DNA of 64,000 nucleotides from Floccularia luteovirens (taxonomy: Eukaryota; Basidiomycota; Agaricomycetes; Agaricales; Squamanitaceae): NCBI GenBank assembly GCA_009739215.1, contig VSJF01000008.1, forward strand, positions 1,612,001 through 1,676,000, given 5' to 3'. The notes beneath the pieces were generated by a model, which saw only the letters and a program-made list of their open reading frames with translations, was not told the origin of the DNA and did not search any database. Below are positions 40,786 to 52,144 of the stretch, piece after piece. Each line of letters starts with the position of its first letter. Position 1 is the stretch's first letter. A program made the translations under genes and the position numbers.

Positions 40786-41632
40786 GTGATGCACGTGAGC
40801 GGGATGAAGAACGGAGAATGGGACAAAATAAAGAGCGCAAAAGACGAAATCACTAAGGAGCAACAACGTACTGAGGAACGCGGATTGGAAAATCAGCAAG
40901 AACGGGAGCTACAACGTCAAGTCGCTGCTGTTGGAGGTCAAGCTCATGCCGCCCGTTCACAGCCCTCGTTATTCCCCTTATGTCCCCATGCCAACACCTC
41001 TAACTATGCCAATACCTCATACCAGTCCTGCCTCTGTGCAAATGCCTGTACCGCATACTACCCCCGGACCCATGGGTGGCATGCCTATGCCAACGCCGTA
41101 TGTCTTCTCCCCAATTTTCGGTGGTGGTGGTGGTGGTGGTGGTGGTATCACCATGCCCGTTCCCCACAGCTCAGAGTCTATGGGCATCGCGATGCCTATT
41201 CCATACCCGTACAACTCAAGTCTAAATCCTGGAGGCGCACCAATGATGCCCGTCCCCGTCCCGTATGGCTCACCTGACGCGCCTACCATGCCAGTCCCGT
41301 ACGGCTATGGCTCGTCAATCCCAGCCAATTGGGATCGTGGTGATCCCAGTATGCCTGTTTCATATTTCTCTCCCAACTTCCCCCCTTCATCGTCTGGGAA
41401 TGGCGTAACAATGCCGGTTCCACATGACTCGTCTTCTCAACGCGATAGCATCCACATGCCTGGTCCAGTCATAAATTCAACCATGTTCCCACCTGGATTT
41501 GTCCCACTCACAATCACAACTTACTCGCCAAACTTGGGAATGAGATCAGTCGAATTATCTAGACCGTTACCCGCTGCACCGCCCATCCAGCACGTATCAC
41601 CATCTCATAATTTTCGCTCTGCGCGGGCCTAA
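40786..41632 (+). pseudogene. Coiled-coil plus Pro/Met-rich repeat protein, apparent frameshift
   Basis: The first frame gives a charged coiled coil (DEITKEQQRTEERGLENQQE, RELQRQVAA). A second frame continues with LEVKLMPPVHSPRYSPYVPM and then degenerate repeats of the type TMPVPH or MPVPYG about every 15-25 residues, a poly-Gly run encoded by GGT repeats (about 41120-41147), and SVELSRPLPAAPPIQH near the end. The frames meet at about 40925-40935, where one extra nucleotide (or an unseen splice) separates QVAA from LEVKLM. I read this as one gene with a frameshift; a sequencing error is equally possible. Low-complexity protein, function unknown. Confidence 0.5.
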
Positions 41633-41639
41633 GGGAAAT

Positions 41640-42344
41640 TTTACTTCTGTGAAGTCCATACCATATCTATAACAGTACAGTTCACTTGTCAACATGGTAT
41701 TGGATCATGAACTTTGTAAATCGTGTTTCTGGTACCCCACTATTCCAAGAAATGAATCGTATTTTCATATTGAATTTTTGGACACAATTTGCACGTATAT
41801 CTTCAAGCAAATATGGTACATAAGTAAAACATATTGGATTAAAAAAGAACCTTGAGCACTTAGCGCCTGTTGGGTTGTCAGCTATTCCCTCAACATGACT
41901 CGGCAATAAATTTCGAATTTTCCTGGATTCTAACGGCCATTAAATGCTCAGAGCGTGCGATTTGGATAGTTCAAATTTTTTTAATACTTTAACTCACTCC
42001 CGCTCTCTACATTGCGAGATCCGGACATGATCAGTCTCATAAACTAGTTGACTCATTTCGGGTAGACTGGTACATTGAAGAGTTATGTTATAAGACCCAA
42101 CTGGTTGAAAAGTCTGGATTTTTCACGGCTTTTGACGCGGATGTTGCCCCAATGATTCCAGATAGATTGCGCAATGAATTGATTATACTTGCCTCCCACC
42201 CGTGTTAATGTCAGTTTAGTGTTCAGGCTCATATGACTTGGTCCTCGATTTGGTTTACCAACTCTTGTTTCCATTGATCTATGACTGTGGCGGCATTTTT
42301 TTCAAAGGGTAAGCTATATTTAGATACTTAGAACTTTGCAAAAC
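41640..42344. other. Intergenic, no gene seen
   Basis: Short ORFs on the minus strand (41682-41906, 42083-42274) have no recognisable features. Confidence 0.45.
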
Positions 42345-43020
42345 TGATGTTGGAGTTTAAATGTTGCAAATCCAGTGCATAACAACAGCTAACAACCGAT
42401 AGCTCCATTGGCTTGTTTGTTGATTGTATTGCCGTCCACTGTGTTTATCCATCCTGATCATGAAGGAGCTCTAGTAAAAGTTGTTGGTACATGCTGTTGA
42501 CTCTCTTACTTTAAACAATTGAGTTACGCAATTCCCTGTTCCGCAGTTGACGTCAATGGAACATGACTGAAGTCTAGTGAGGTTTATCGACGAACCCACC
42601 TTTGGTATGCTTGTAGAGTTCGTGTGCTCCATGGCTTGAATATTGGAAGCGTCTGCTATAGAATTAATTAATGTCCTTTTTTTTTAACAAACCACTTACA
42701 AATTTCTGTGTGAGTGGTGAGGGTGTCTGTTGTAGTTATGGCTGTCGCGATTCCGTTGCTTATGCCTGACATCTATTTGCTTTTCCTTTGTTCTTGAATA
42801 TACGTTGTTGCTCCATCTACGTCAGCACAACACTGATTGAGTCAAAGTTAACTGCGTTGGCAGCACCCCGAAGAGTGTGACAGTTTCCGTTGTAGCTTGA
42901 GTTACTTTACGCAAACCTATCCAGTTATTGTACGAAGGTCGGGGACATGGTGTGTTTATGCCTTCAGAAATGCAATGCAATTAAGAGTAGCGGGACAAAC
43001 TTCATATTGATATCGTGAGA
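42345..43020 (-). pseudogene. Secreted-anchored family relic H
   Basis: Degenerate full-length copy on the minus strand. Recognisable pieces are QATTETVTLFGV (about 42880), the remnant of DGATTYVEE as GATTYIQE-like sequence across a frame change (about 42820), the Cys loop QSCSIDVNCGTGNCVTQL (about 42530-42570), and a broken tail near 42370. Several frameshifts and stops. Confidence 0.7.
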
Positions 43021-43094
43021 TAGCATACTATTGAAGAGAATGGTCCGTTTATGGTCGTGAGTGATGAAAACTTGATTATTATATGGAATAACCA

Positions 43095-43240
43095 TCAAAA
43101 CCAAGGTGAAGCTATTTGTTGGTGTCAGTGACATGATTGCTAGTCCGACTGTTCCACCTTTGAAATCAAATGAACGAGACTTACACTATTACATTTGATG
43201 CCAAGGACACCGAGCCCCGAAATGTTGTGGATTGAGGGGC
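43095..43240 (-). pseudogene. Secreted-anchored family relic I, internal fragment
   Basis: The minus strand reads ISGLGVLGIKCNSV, matching the PTSISGFGVIRLG region before the Cys loop, followed by a shifted remnant of the LDSKGGT motif. Short, but in the right order and orientation next to relic H. Confidence 0.5.
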
Positions 43241-44260
43241 TTAGTGTACCCCTATGGTCGTTGCTAACAAGGGTTAGAAAATGTAAAAATTAAGGCATGA
43301 CGCCATAAAGGTAGATGGACTGACAAAACAATGTACGAACATAGTAGATTTTCTTTATATTATGATAACTTGGACAGCAGTGTTCCCGATCTCGCTAATT
43401 ATTCCTTTCTCAACATACTTCAAAGGTTGTTGACACTTACATGTGTGCACATGCGAGTCTATTGATGTCTGCTTCTATACTCCTTCTGTGGCCCTTGTGC
43501 TTGCTACCCATGCCTGCCCTCTCATAACTCTGTAGCCTTGCTCCAACAGCAAGATTCCACCAGCTGCCACGAGTATTCAATATTTAATAGTCAGACACAA
43601 GGAAGAAGTGGCCACAGTGCTGTATCCAATGTTATCACTCAGATTCATCGTGTTAATAAAATCCAGGTAGCACATACTAGCATTCCCCAAGATGGTGTTT
43701 CGTTTCCTTCTTGCTAAAAATGTCAATATGATCTCAGAACAACAAGGGTGTCGTATCACTGTTGTAACAAGAATTGAATTGACCAGTGTATTGTGCAGAC
43801 ATGCATCAGATTGGAATCAATCGTGAGTGATATTCAAGCATGTTGGAATCCATATTGATGGTGAGAGGTGCAGCCGTGGGAATGGGAAATGATCCAAACA
43901 CTCTCTATTACTTACACGTGAAATATCTGCAACATACTCAAGGACCGGTAAGTCATGTATTACTTTCGATGTAAGAGAGTGTGGAATAAGCCTTATTCAT
44001 GAACCACCAGCTAGGCATGGAAAGTAACTTGTTCGACAATTCTTAGCACCGGAATAGATAGATCCCGTAAGCAATGCAATCAGCTTCTTGCAGTAACGTG
44101 AGCGAGGGCGCCTAAGGTGCTGTAAAATTTGTGGTATTTAAAGGGTGTAGAATCTGCTTGCCCTTTCCCACCCATTTTGAAGTTGCTTCCAGTGATATTT
44201 TCGGTATGATACTGTAACCAACTCACCATCATTACTCACTGACGAGAATTTATGAGATAG
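43241..44260. other. Intergenic, no gene seen
   Basis: No supported gene. The last 150 bp precede the NACHT gene and may contain a very short first exon of it. Confidence 0.45.
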
Positions 44261-47200
44261 ATGTCATGTTTCAGGGATTCGTCTGTAGCAGACCAAATAA
44301 TCGATGACGCGCTTTTCAATGCAAAACAAGTTTTAGATGGCGCGAAGGGATTGCTGGCTCTATGTCCAATCCGTGGACTGGATGCAGTGCCTGCGACTTT
44401 GTCTGTCATTATCGGAATGGTGTTGGTAAGTTCCCAAATCACATTTGTTACGTTCATTCATTTGTGCAAAGAAAACAAGGGGAAATGGGATTGCACGAAA
44501 TGATTTGGCGAAGCAGATACTGGCCCTCGCGAATATCGTGAAAAATACATTGGAGCTAGCTGACAGTAAAGTCAATAACCATGACGGAGAACGAAACGGC
44601 GCTCGTCCAAACCGCAAGTACATAATATCCCCGGAGCTAGAAAACAGGGTATCCTCACTCAACCAGTTCGTTGTAATACCTTCTGCAACTAAGCCTAACC
44701 CGAAAACTTTCTTTAGAAAATTGGAGAATCTGACAGCCGAAGCAGAAAAATTGAGTGGGGGTTCATTTTTCATTAGGTGTTTGCACAGCAATAGCAATGC
44801 AGACATATTATCAAGGCTCAAAGGAGGTGTTGAAGAAGCTACTAGAAACTTTTCGGTTCGTCATTTGCTGTATTCATTCCGGATCTCGCCTTCTGATTTT
44901 AATTGATCAAGATTCACGGCCAAGTCACTATAGAAATGCTTGTTAATAGTATTGCGGAGAACTTGGAGCGTGCTATTGAGGTCATTCCCCATTTCTTTTG
45001 TAACGAATGAGATTCATTTCTCACTCAATTGCAGGCTATAACAACCACTCGCGATGAAATAACAACCACTCACAATGAAACAAAAAAGACTCATAACGAA
45101 GATGGTATGTGTGGTTCACCATCATGTCATTCCCTATCACCTTGAATTTATCTCAATTTCTTTCGGTAGTCAAGGAAAAAGCGCTAAAAACACTTCCTTT
45201 CGTTAATGCCTCGTACTCATCGTCTTTGAATCCAACAACATCGGGCGTGCTCGAGGGTACAAGAACTGACTTACTCCGCGAGCTTGAACAATGGACTGAC
45301 GGACCAGATCCTGAGAGCGGGTATGATCCCCGAATCTACGTACTCAGTGGCGGTGTTGGAACTGGAAAGTCAACCATCGCCTATGAAATGGCAAATAAAC
45401 TAGACAACCCAGATCACCAAAAACTGGCAGCATCTTTTTTCTTTGTCCGCAACGCAGAGAAGTTAAACACTGCACGACATGTGTTGCCAACCATTGCATA
45501 TCAACTTGCGCGGAACCATCCTGAGATTTATCCTCATATTGCAGATGCCGCTGATGCATACGTCAAGCAAGGCAAACATGGTCAACAATTGAAATTCGAC
45601 CTCGAAGATCTGATAATCAAACCTCTGAAGAAGGTTTCTTCGTCTCATCCACGACTAACAATCATCATCGATGCTTTGGATGAATGTACCGAATCAGCAC
45701 AGGGCGATGTAGTGGAATTACTGTTCCTCTTTATGAAACGAATCCCAGAAATCCCATTCCCACTGCGCGTTCTCATCACTACACGCCCAGAGTTGCATAT
45801 TCAGGAGGCTCTAAATGATGTTGAATTCCGAAATGTGGCCAAACCATTCAAACTACAAGACATCCCGAAGGTTATCGTCGATCAAGATGTCAACCTTTTC
45901 CTATACACGCATATCGGGGGTTTGAGCAATTGGGGGGAGATATGTAGTGCAAGGCCAACTGTAATCGAAGACCTGACCCGTCATGCCGGTGGATTATTCA
46001 TTTATGCTGCAACCGTAGTTAAGGTCTTGAAGAATGACAAACGGCATGCAGTCAAAACTCTCGATGCTCTACTATCCGATGATCCCACAGATGCTGCATT
46101 TGGTCTTAGGCAGCTAGATCGATTATATCTGACAGTGCTACAGGGCGCATTCGATGACGACATCCTCCATCGCCCTCATTTCAAGGAATGGGTTCAGACA
46201 GTCCTTGGAAGCGTTGCAATCCTTGAAGATCATGTATCGATGATGGTGCTCCAGGATATAGTTGGTATAGATGTGGACGACGCAGGATCTGTGTTGGATC
46301 GGCTTGAATCTGTGATTTTGCTGCCCGAGAACCAGAACAACGAAATTCGTGTTCTTCATGCTAGTTTTCCACAATTCCTTGTCGATAAGGAACGGTGTGT
46401 GGATGAAATATTTTACATTGATGCTTCAGTGCACCATGGTCGTCTGGCACTAGATTGCCTCAACATAATGACAACGACGACAACACCGTTATTGGTCGAG
46501 AATGTATGCCGGCTAGAAGATCCATTGGTTTTTAAAAGTGATATCTCGGACCTACAGAAGCGCATAAATGAATTCATTCCCGAACATCTTCGGTATGCAT
46601 GCACGCATTGGGCTACGCACTTATCGAAAAGTACAATGACTCCGGAGATCATGGAACCCTTGGCTGGAGTTCACTTCGACAAAACTACTAGCGTGGGTAG
46701 AGGTGTTAGTATATTTGAAACGGCTGGACATAGCTGTGACAGCGTCAAGTAGAGCGCGGAAATGGCTCCTCGAGGTGAATATATTTCACACCCTACTCAT
46801 TATGTCAATGTTAAAAGCGTTTATTAGAATAATGCGTCCACAAAAACACGAGACCCTGATGTGGCCGTGGTCCCTGAACTATTGAATGATGTTTACCGTC
46901 TCGTTCTTCAGTTCTTTACGCCTATCAACGAATGCACTGGGCATATATACAATACTGCACTCCCATTGTCTCCATCCTGCAAATTGGCATCTCTGTATTC
47001 TTCCCTCAACAAACCTGACCGTATTCACTACACGACACACATGACATCACCCCACACATCCACTTGGGGACCTTTATTGCGCGTCATTGAAACGGGTTCT
47101 TTGGTCCATCAGGCCGCGTGTGCAGCATTCTCCCCGGACGGACTCCTTTTAGCCTCTGCTTCGGTTTATTTGCAAATCTGGGACGCTAACACTGGAATGC

Positions 47201-48660
47201 TCAAGAAAACTATGGTTGCGGGAGATGTTCATTGTCTGGCTTGGGCACCGGATGGGAAGCATATCGTTTCCTGTTCGAGAGATAAGTCAGTTCAGGCATG
47301 GAACGCCGCATCAGGCGCACAAGTGCATGTACAAGAAATTCAAGGATATGTACATAAAGTTGCTTGGAACCCAACTGGAACGCAGATCATTGTCGTGGCG
47401 AAGAAGTTGCATCTATTGACTATGACACCCGGGAAAGATATCAAGGTTACCAAGGTGATCGAGATAGAAGACGTACGAGCAATCTCCAAAAATGCGAACC
47501 ACGCAATCAGTACACCACAGAGAAGACATGTATGTGTCTGGGATATCGGAAAGCGCAATTTCATAGAGTTACCGGTGCCGGAAGACTGGCGTTGTCAGGA
47601 AGTGGAGTTTGTGCACAATGATACACAAGTCATCGCGTCTAGTGAAGGAGGGGCGGTCAGAGTCTGGGACTGGAAGACTGGAAAGCTCGTCCATCTGTTC
47701 CAACATCCTTGGTCAAAGTTGACTGTGTCACCAAACGGAGATCTCGTCGCGATTGGGTATAGTGGCATCTCCATTTGGGACCCTCGGACTCCAGAATTAT
47801 CGGACATGTTGACTGATACTGCCAACGTCATCCCTCTGTCGTTCTCATCAGACAATGAACGACTTGTATCTTCAAAGGAGGGATCCATTCAAGTATGGGA
47901 CCTCACTCAACGCGCACCACAGCTACCCCAAACCAGATCATCAATCTTTGAAATGGTGTTTTCGACAGACGGCTCACATATTGCTGCTACAATAGTCGGT
48001 CAAGTCAGTCGGGTCATTGTTCTGTGTCGACAATCCGGATTGCAGTTGTGCGAACTCCCAACGGACTGGGCATATTCTCCCTCGTTTTCTCCTGATACGC
48101 AGATGCTCGTAGTTCAAATCGAAGAGGGGGTGCAAATATGGGATCTCAGCTCGACAGAGCTGTCACAACCTTTTCTCTTTGTTCCTGGCAAAACGTTTGC
48201 TTGGTCAACGAATAGTCGCTGGCTTGCTGTGGATACACCCGACTACGTGGAAGTTTTTGACGCGAAGACAGGTACACTGGCTAAGAAGCTCAAAGCCTAT
48301 GATACATGGTGCAAGTGCTCCTTAGAATTCTCGCACGATAGCACCTTGTTATACTTCAAATCTGAGGAAAATGAGCTCATATTTAAGTGGGAAGAGGGAA
48401 CACGCGTCGATGTCGAAGAACATAGGTGGAATACGGGGGTGGAAAGGAGCAGTGGGTATTACCTTGATGACTCCGGGTGGGTAACACGTAGAGCGGATGA
48501 AAGGAAGATGTGTTGGTTGCCTACGTCAAGGAGATGTTGGCGCAGTAAACATTCAGAAGCATCTTGGGGTGATTATTATGCTGCGGGATCTGAAACCGGT
48601 GAGGTTACCATCTTATATTTTGGTACGGATCCTGGTAACGCTGTCGTTGATACAAACTAG
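44261..48660 (+). CDS. NACHT-WD40 STAND (NLR-like) receptor, one frameshift
   Basis: Fungal NLR-like signalling ATPase. Exons join in phase: 44261-44424, 44472-44856, an IHGQVTIEMLV exon, an Ala/Thr-rich AITTTRDEITTTHNE exon, and the NACHT exon. The NACHT domain shows Walker A GGVGTGKST (about 45349-45376), Walker B TIIIDALDE (about 45660-45690) and sensor-like LITTRPELHI. A winged-helix-like linker follows (IRVLHASFPQFLVD, HLRYACTHWATHL). Near 46655-46690 the frame shifts by one: the linker end (KLLAWVEVLVYLKRLD, RARKWLLE) is in another frame. After an intron to about 46843 the WD40 part runs to 48660 with about 10-12 divergent repeats (AFSPDGLLLASAS, GGAVRVWDWKTGKLV). As read, the product would stop after the NACHT. 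This may be a pseudogene, an error, or a truncated allele. The start is uncertain; an upstream micro-exon is possible. Confidence 0.85.
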
Positions 48661-49937
48661 TGCATTTTGTTTACGGATATGTGTAATATTCTAAGCAATG
48701 TTATACAATATTGTTACTTTGTGACCACGCATACAACAGTTTCACACTTCAATCACAATCGGATGGAAACATAATCCTAAAATCAACTGTATAACTTCAT
48801 AAAAGCATTTAAACAGAAACATAAGTACACTTAGCGATAGTCATTCCTCCCATCTCATCTCTTGCTAGTCCATCCTATATCGCTCCATAACGTGGCCGAG
48901 TATACATTATGGGAGGACTATGGTGGGAGTAGGGATGGGCATGATACTCTTATCGTAAATCCCTTTCTCGCTCGTCATCGATCATCTTCAGAAGTGAGAA
49001 GTGAGTTCCAGGTCCCGTTACTCAAAGAGTACGTGCACTTGCTAGTTCAGCTAACAGACAAAGGTCAATTTCTTTCACTACATGTTTGCTAAATTCCATG
49101 GTCTCACAGTTGCCACTTACGATGATGCATATAAAGTGATCGATTGATCCTTGATAAACGAAAACATGACAAGCTACGTACGAGATATCTTGAAGGAGCT
49201 CCCAAGTCTTGAGAAAATCATGGAATATTCGCCATTGTCTTTATCTAATCCTTATAGTTTTTTAAAAGCAACACAGGATGCTGTTGTAGATAGGATGAAG
49301 GACAGTCCACTGTCCACTAGAGAGGAGGCAGTTCAGACATTACTTGGCGACACGGCCCACCTTTACCTATCAGTTGACAACTTCGAGATGAGCACCTGCG
49401 TCTAATATTCCGACTACAACAAGCAGCGTCTAGTCATATCTATGCAGAAAGTCCGTGGTTGGTCTGCCAGATGCTGCGCATTTCTCCTATCCTTTGCGCT
49501 TCGTCTTGTTTCAGGGCTGGCCGCCTTCCGTCAGTGGACACTGATCTTCAAGACCATCAGGTTCGATTTTGCTAGCAACAGACACGTCCTGGATCCAATA
49601 CACACAGTCGCTATGTGATGGAAAGTCAAACATACCAAATGGGGCAAGGGATATTTTGAAAAATTTGATGATAAACTCAGATATGATAGTAAACATACCA
49701 GACTCAGCACTTATTTATACCTTGTAACCGCCCACTGTATAATTATATGTTGCAACTCGCATAGCATTTTGACGCTGATTTATGTACTCAAGCGCTACAC
49801 GTGCGTAGTCTCATTCCAAGGCTATACGTTGCTACCTATGTACAACACGTACTGTTGAGGAGGGCGCTTTATAAAGCTAGCAGAGTCACCGACATTTTTA
49901 TCTATTCCATTTCCAAAAACTTCTGGCTGGCCCAACG
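48661..49937. other. Intergenic with unrecognised short ORFs
   Basis: ORFs at 48862-49092 and 49151-49405 (plus) have no family I know. A TTTATAAAGC TATA-like motif at about 49868-49877 lies about 65 bp before the next ATG. Confidence 0.45.
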
Positions 49938-50138
49938 ATGTTTGTCACTTCCGCACTTACAGCACTTTTATTCACCCTCACTGTAGCCGCAAATCCCATT
50001 GTCATTTCTCGTTCTCCTATAAAGTTGCCTTTAGCGAAGCGGTTCAACTCAACCAACATTCGGAACCTCGTTAAACACGACGTTGCCAGGGCCAAAGCGC
50101 ATAAATCTTACACTCAAATCAACAAGATAGTACTCTAA
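49938..50138 (+). pseudogene. N-terminal fragment of an aspartic protease (signal + propeptide)
   Basis: ATG at 49938 gives a signal peptide (MFVTSALTALLFTLTVAANP) and a propeptide-like PIKLPLAKRFNSTN followed by LVKHDVARAKAH, the pattern of secreted mushroom pepsin-type proteases. After about 60 codons the similarity ends and the frame stops at 50138; no catalytic DTG motif is present. The right-hand transposon sequence begins at about this point, so the gene was probably split by the DIRS-like element, with the remainder beyond the window if it survives. Confidence 0.6.
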
Positions 50139-50175
50139 GACGTAAGGAAATGTAGTCACAGAAGGATGTCTTCGA

Positions 50176-50239
50176 GTAAACGAGTGGTGTGACAGATGCA
50201 CCGCTCTGCTTCACACCACCACACACGCAACTCGTTTAC
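50176..50239. repeat. Imperfect inverted repeat (hairpin) near the DIRS left end
   Basis: GTAAACGAGT at 50176-50185 pairs with ACTCGTTTAC at 50230-50239. Inside, GGTGTGA pairs with TCACACC. It could fold into a long hairpin near the presumed left end of the element. Confidence 0.7.
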
Positions 50240-50316
50240 TTTCTTTAAAATACACACAATCCTTCTCTTACAACACATAAATATTATATACACACGATCC
50301 TTCAAACCCATACGCA

Positions 50317-51165
50317 ATGGCCAACATAGCAGTCGACCCAAACACACTCATTAGACCAGATTACACTCTCCCTGCATACCAAGCCGTCAGAAACATGATG
50401 ATGGCTGGAGGCCAATCCGAAGACCAAGTCGTCCAAATCCTCAATACAGCTTGGGACCAACAACACCAAGAAAACATTGAAAGATGGAACGCACCAATAC
50501 AAGCAGACGCTGACAATCTCAGAGCATCCATTGAACCACCACAACAAGCACGTCAACAATCCCCTCCGACAAATCCCATCCCCAGAGACATAGAGAAGAA
50601 GAAGAGCAAGCTTAACGACTTCGACCCCAGTGGCACAATAGAGACTGATGAAGAAATGGCGATATCTCCATATGCCATGGACAAGATTGAGCGAAACGAA
50701 TACATAGAACTCTGGTATTTCACCAAAGAAGGACGTTTAGACGCTAACATCGATTACACTGCATCCACAGATGAGTCCTTTGCTATGACTAAAACAAATG
50801 ACGGCGTGTTAATCAAACCAATCTTAGCCATTCGAGCATCAAGACGAGTCGTAAAAGATGCAGACTTAACCTTCCGTCAAATGACGAGAGCCAAATACTC
50901 ATATCTTCAACAACTATGCCAGGCCGGATGGCCAGAAGCACATGTCTCCGCATTAGCACAAATGTTCACCAACATCGAAAACCATTCGCTGCGAGACCAG
51001 CCACATGGGGAACGCATCCTGCTCATTTACCAAGCTAGGGTTCGACAAGCATGGTACAATGCTCTCCGACGTAATGATGCCAACTACAGCCCATCAAACA
51101 TAAATACGTACATAATCTCTAGTGAGGTTATGGCACACGTAAACGAGCAAAAAGGTGAACGGTAA
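50317..51165 (+). CDS. DIRS-like element ORF1 (gag-like)
   Basis: Intact ORF of 282 residues starting MANIAVDPNTLIRPDY. It is Gln-rich in the first 90 residues (QQHQENIERW, PPQQARQQSPPTNP), and mostly helical after that (EEMAISPYAMDKIERNEYIE, FTNIENHSLRDQPHGERIL). I infer a Gag-like structural protein from its place ahead of the zinc-knuckle and RT sequence. It has no catalytic motif and, unlike the RT, no stop. Confidence 0.7.
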   Translation: MANIAVDPNTLIRPDYTLPAYQAVRNMMMAGGQSEDQVVQILNTAWDQQHQENIERWNAPIQADADNLRASIEPPQQARQQSPPTNPIPRDIEKKKSKLNDFDPSGTIETDEEMAISPYAMDKIERNEYIELWYFTKEGRLDANIDYTASTDESFAMTKTNDGVLIKPILAIRASRRVVKDADLTFRQMTRAKYSYLQQLCQAGWPEAHVSALAQMFTNIENHSLRDQPHGERILLIYQARVRQAWYNALRRNDANYSPSNINTYIISSEVMAHVNEQKGER

Positions 51166-51660
51166 GCAATCGAAATTAAACATCCCTCACATGTAACTGA
51201 TCATATTCACATACTTCACCAACCGAAACATCATCAAACCTACTGCATCATGCCCCACGTCAAAATTTAAATGCATCACGCTTCATTAATACCATCTGCA
51301 TTACAAACGCCAATACAAACGAAAATCACATAACAAATTGGAACAACGCATCATCATCAAAATACATCCCAATCGACCGCATCATAAACTCAATCGCATC
51401 ATCAAAAAAAAACAAAAAAACAAAAAAACAAAAAAAACCCGACTGCATCATAACAAAATGTATCATACATACACAAAACCTATCGACTGCATCATCAAAC
51501 CAATTTCATCATGTAACCCAAATGCATCATATATCATACATCGTCGTCTACAAATCCGAAATGCAATACAAACACAATAACAAATACACCAACATGTAAT
51601 TAACATAAAACACGACGATAAACATTTATACTACCACATTAACAAACTAACCAGTTTAAC
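51166..51660. other. AT-rich spacer with GCATCA repeats
   Basis: Between the two gag-like ORFs. Repeated CGCATCATCA/TGCATCAT strings and an A-rich run at about 51400-51440. No gene seen. Confidence 0.5.
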
Positions 51661-51663
51661 AGC

Positions 51664-52144
51664 CATGTGCAACAAAGCGTTGTCAGAAGCTGCCACAGCT
51701 CGTGCTGATGCAGCAGCTGCACGATCAGAAATACATAGCAGGCACAACCGACAAACCTCTACATCTACATGGCGTAAACCCAGAGAATCATCTCGTTCTG
51801 TATCCCCCAGAAAGAACAGACGTTCTCACCCTCCTAGATATGAATCATACAGAACATCATCCAGCCAGGTTTTTCAGGCAGGCGCAAACTCATACACTGG
51901 GCTCCCAGTTTGCGCCATATGCCTCAGCAGAGACCCGCACGATGTCAAAGCATGTACGGCATCAAAACTCTGGGATGGTTCAAATGCAAGATGTGCCAGA
52001 AACCCCAATGGACGGCTGGTCAATCCAGCAAAATCCATCCTATGCTCAGACTGGAACAGTCGAAAAGGATGTGCAACCAGAGGATACATTCACAAGTGCT
52101 CTGGATGTGGCAAAACCAGTCACAGTGCTCAAACATGCTCTTGA
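51664..52144 (+). CDS. DIRS-like element ORF2 N-part with zinc knuckle
   Basis: From ATG at 51665: an Ala/Arg-rich start (ALSEAATARADAAAARSEIH), a Ser/Arg-rich basic region, CAICLSRDPHDVKAC, and a C-terminal knuckle-like IHKCSGCGKTSHSAQTC (CxxCxxxxHxxxxC). It probably binds nucleic acid. The RT frame overlaps its 3' end in another frame, so RT expression would need frameshifting or a separate start, as in other DIRS-like elements. Confidence 0.65.
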
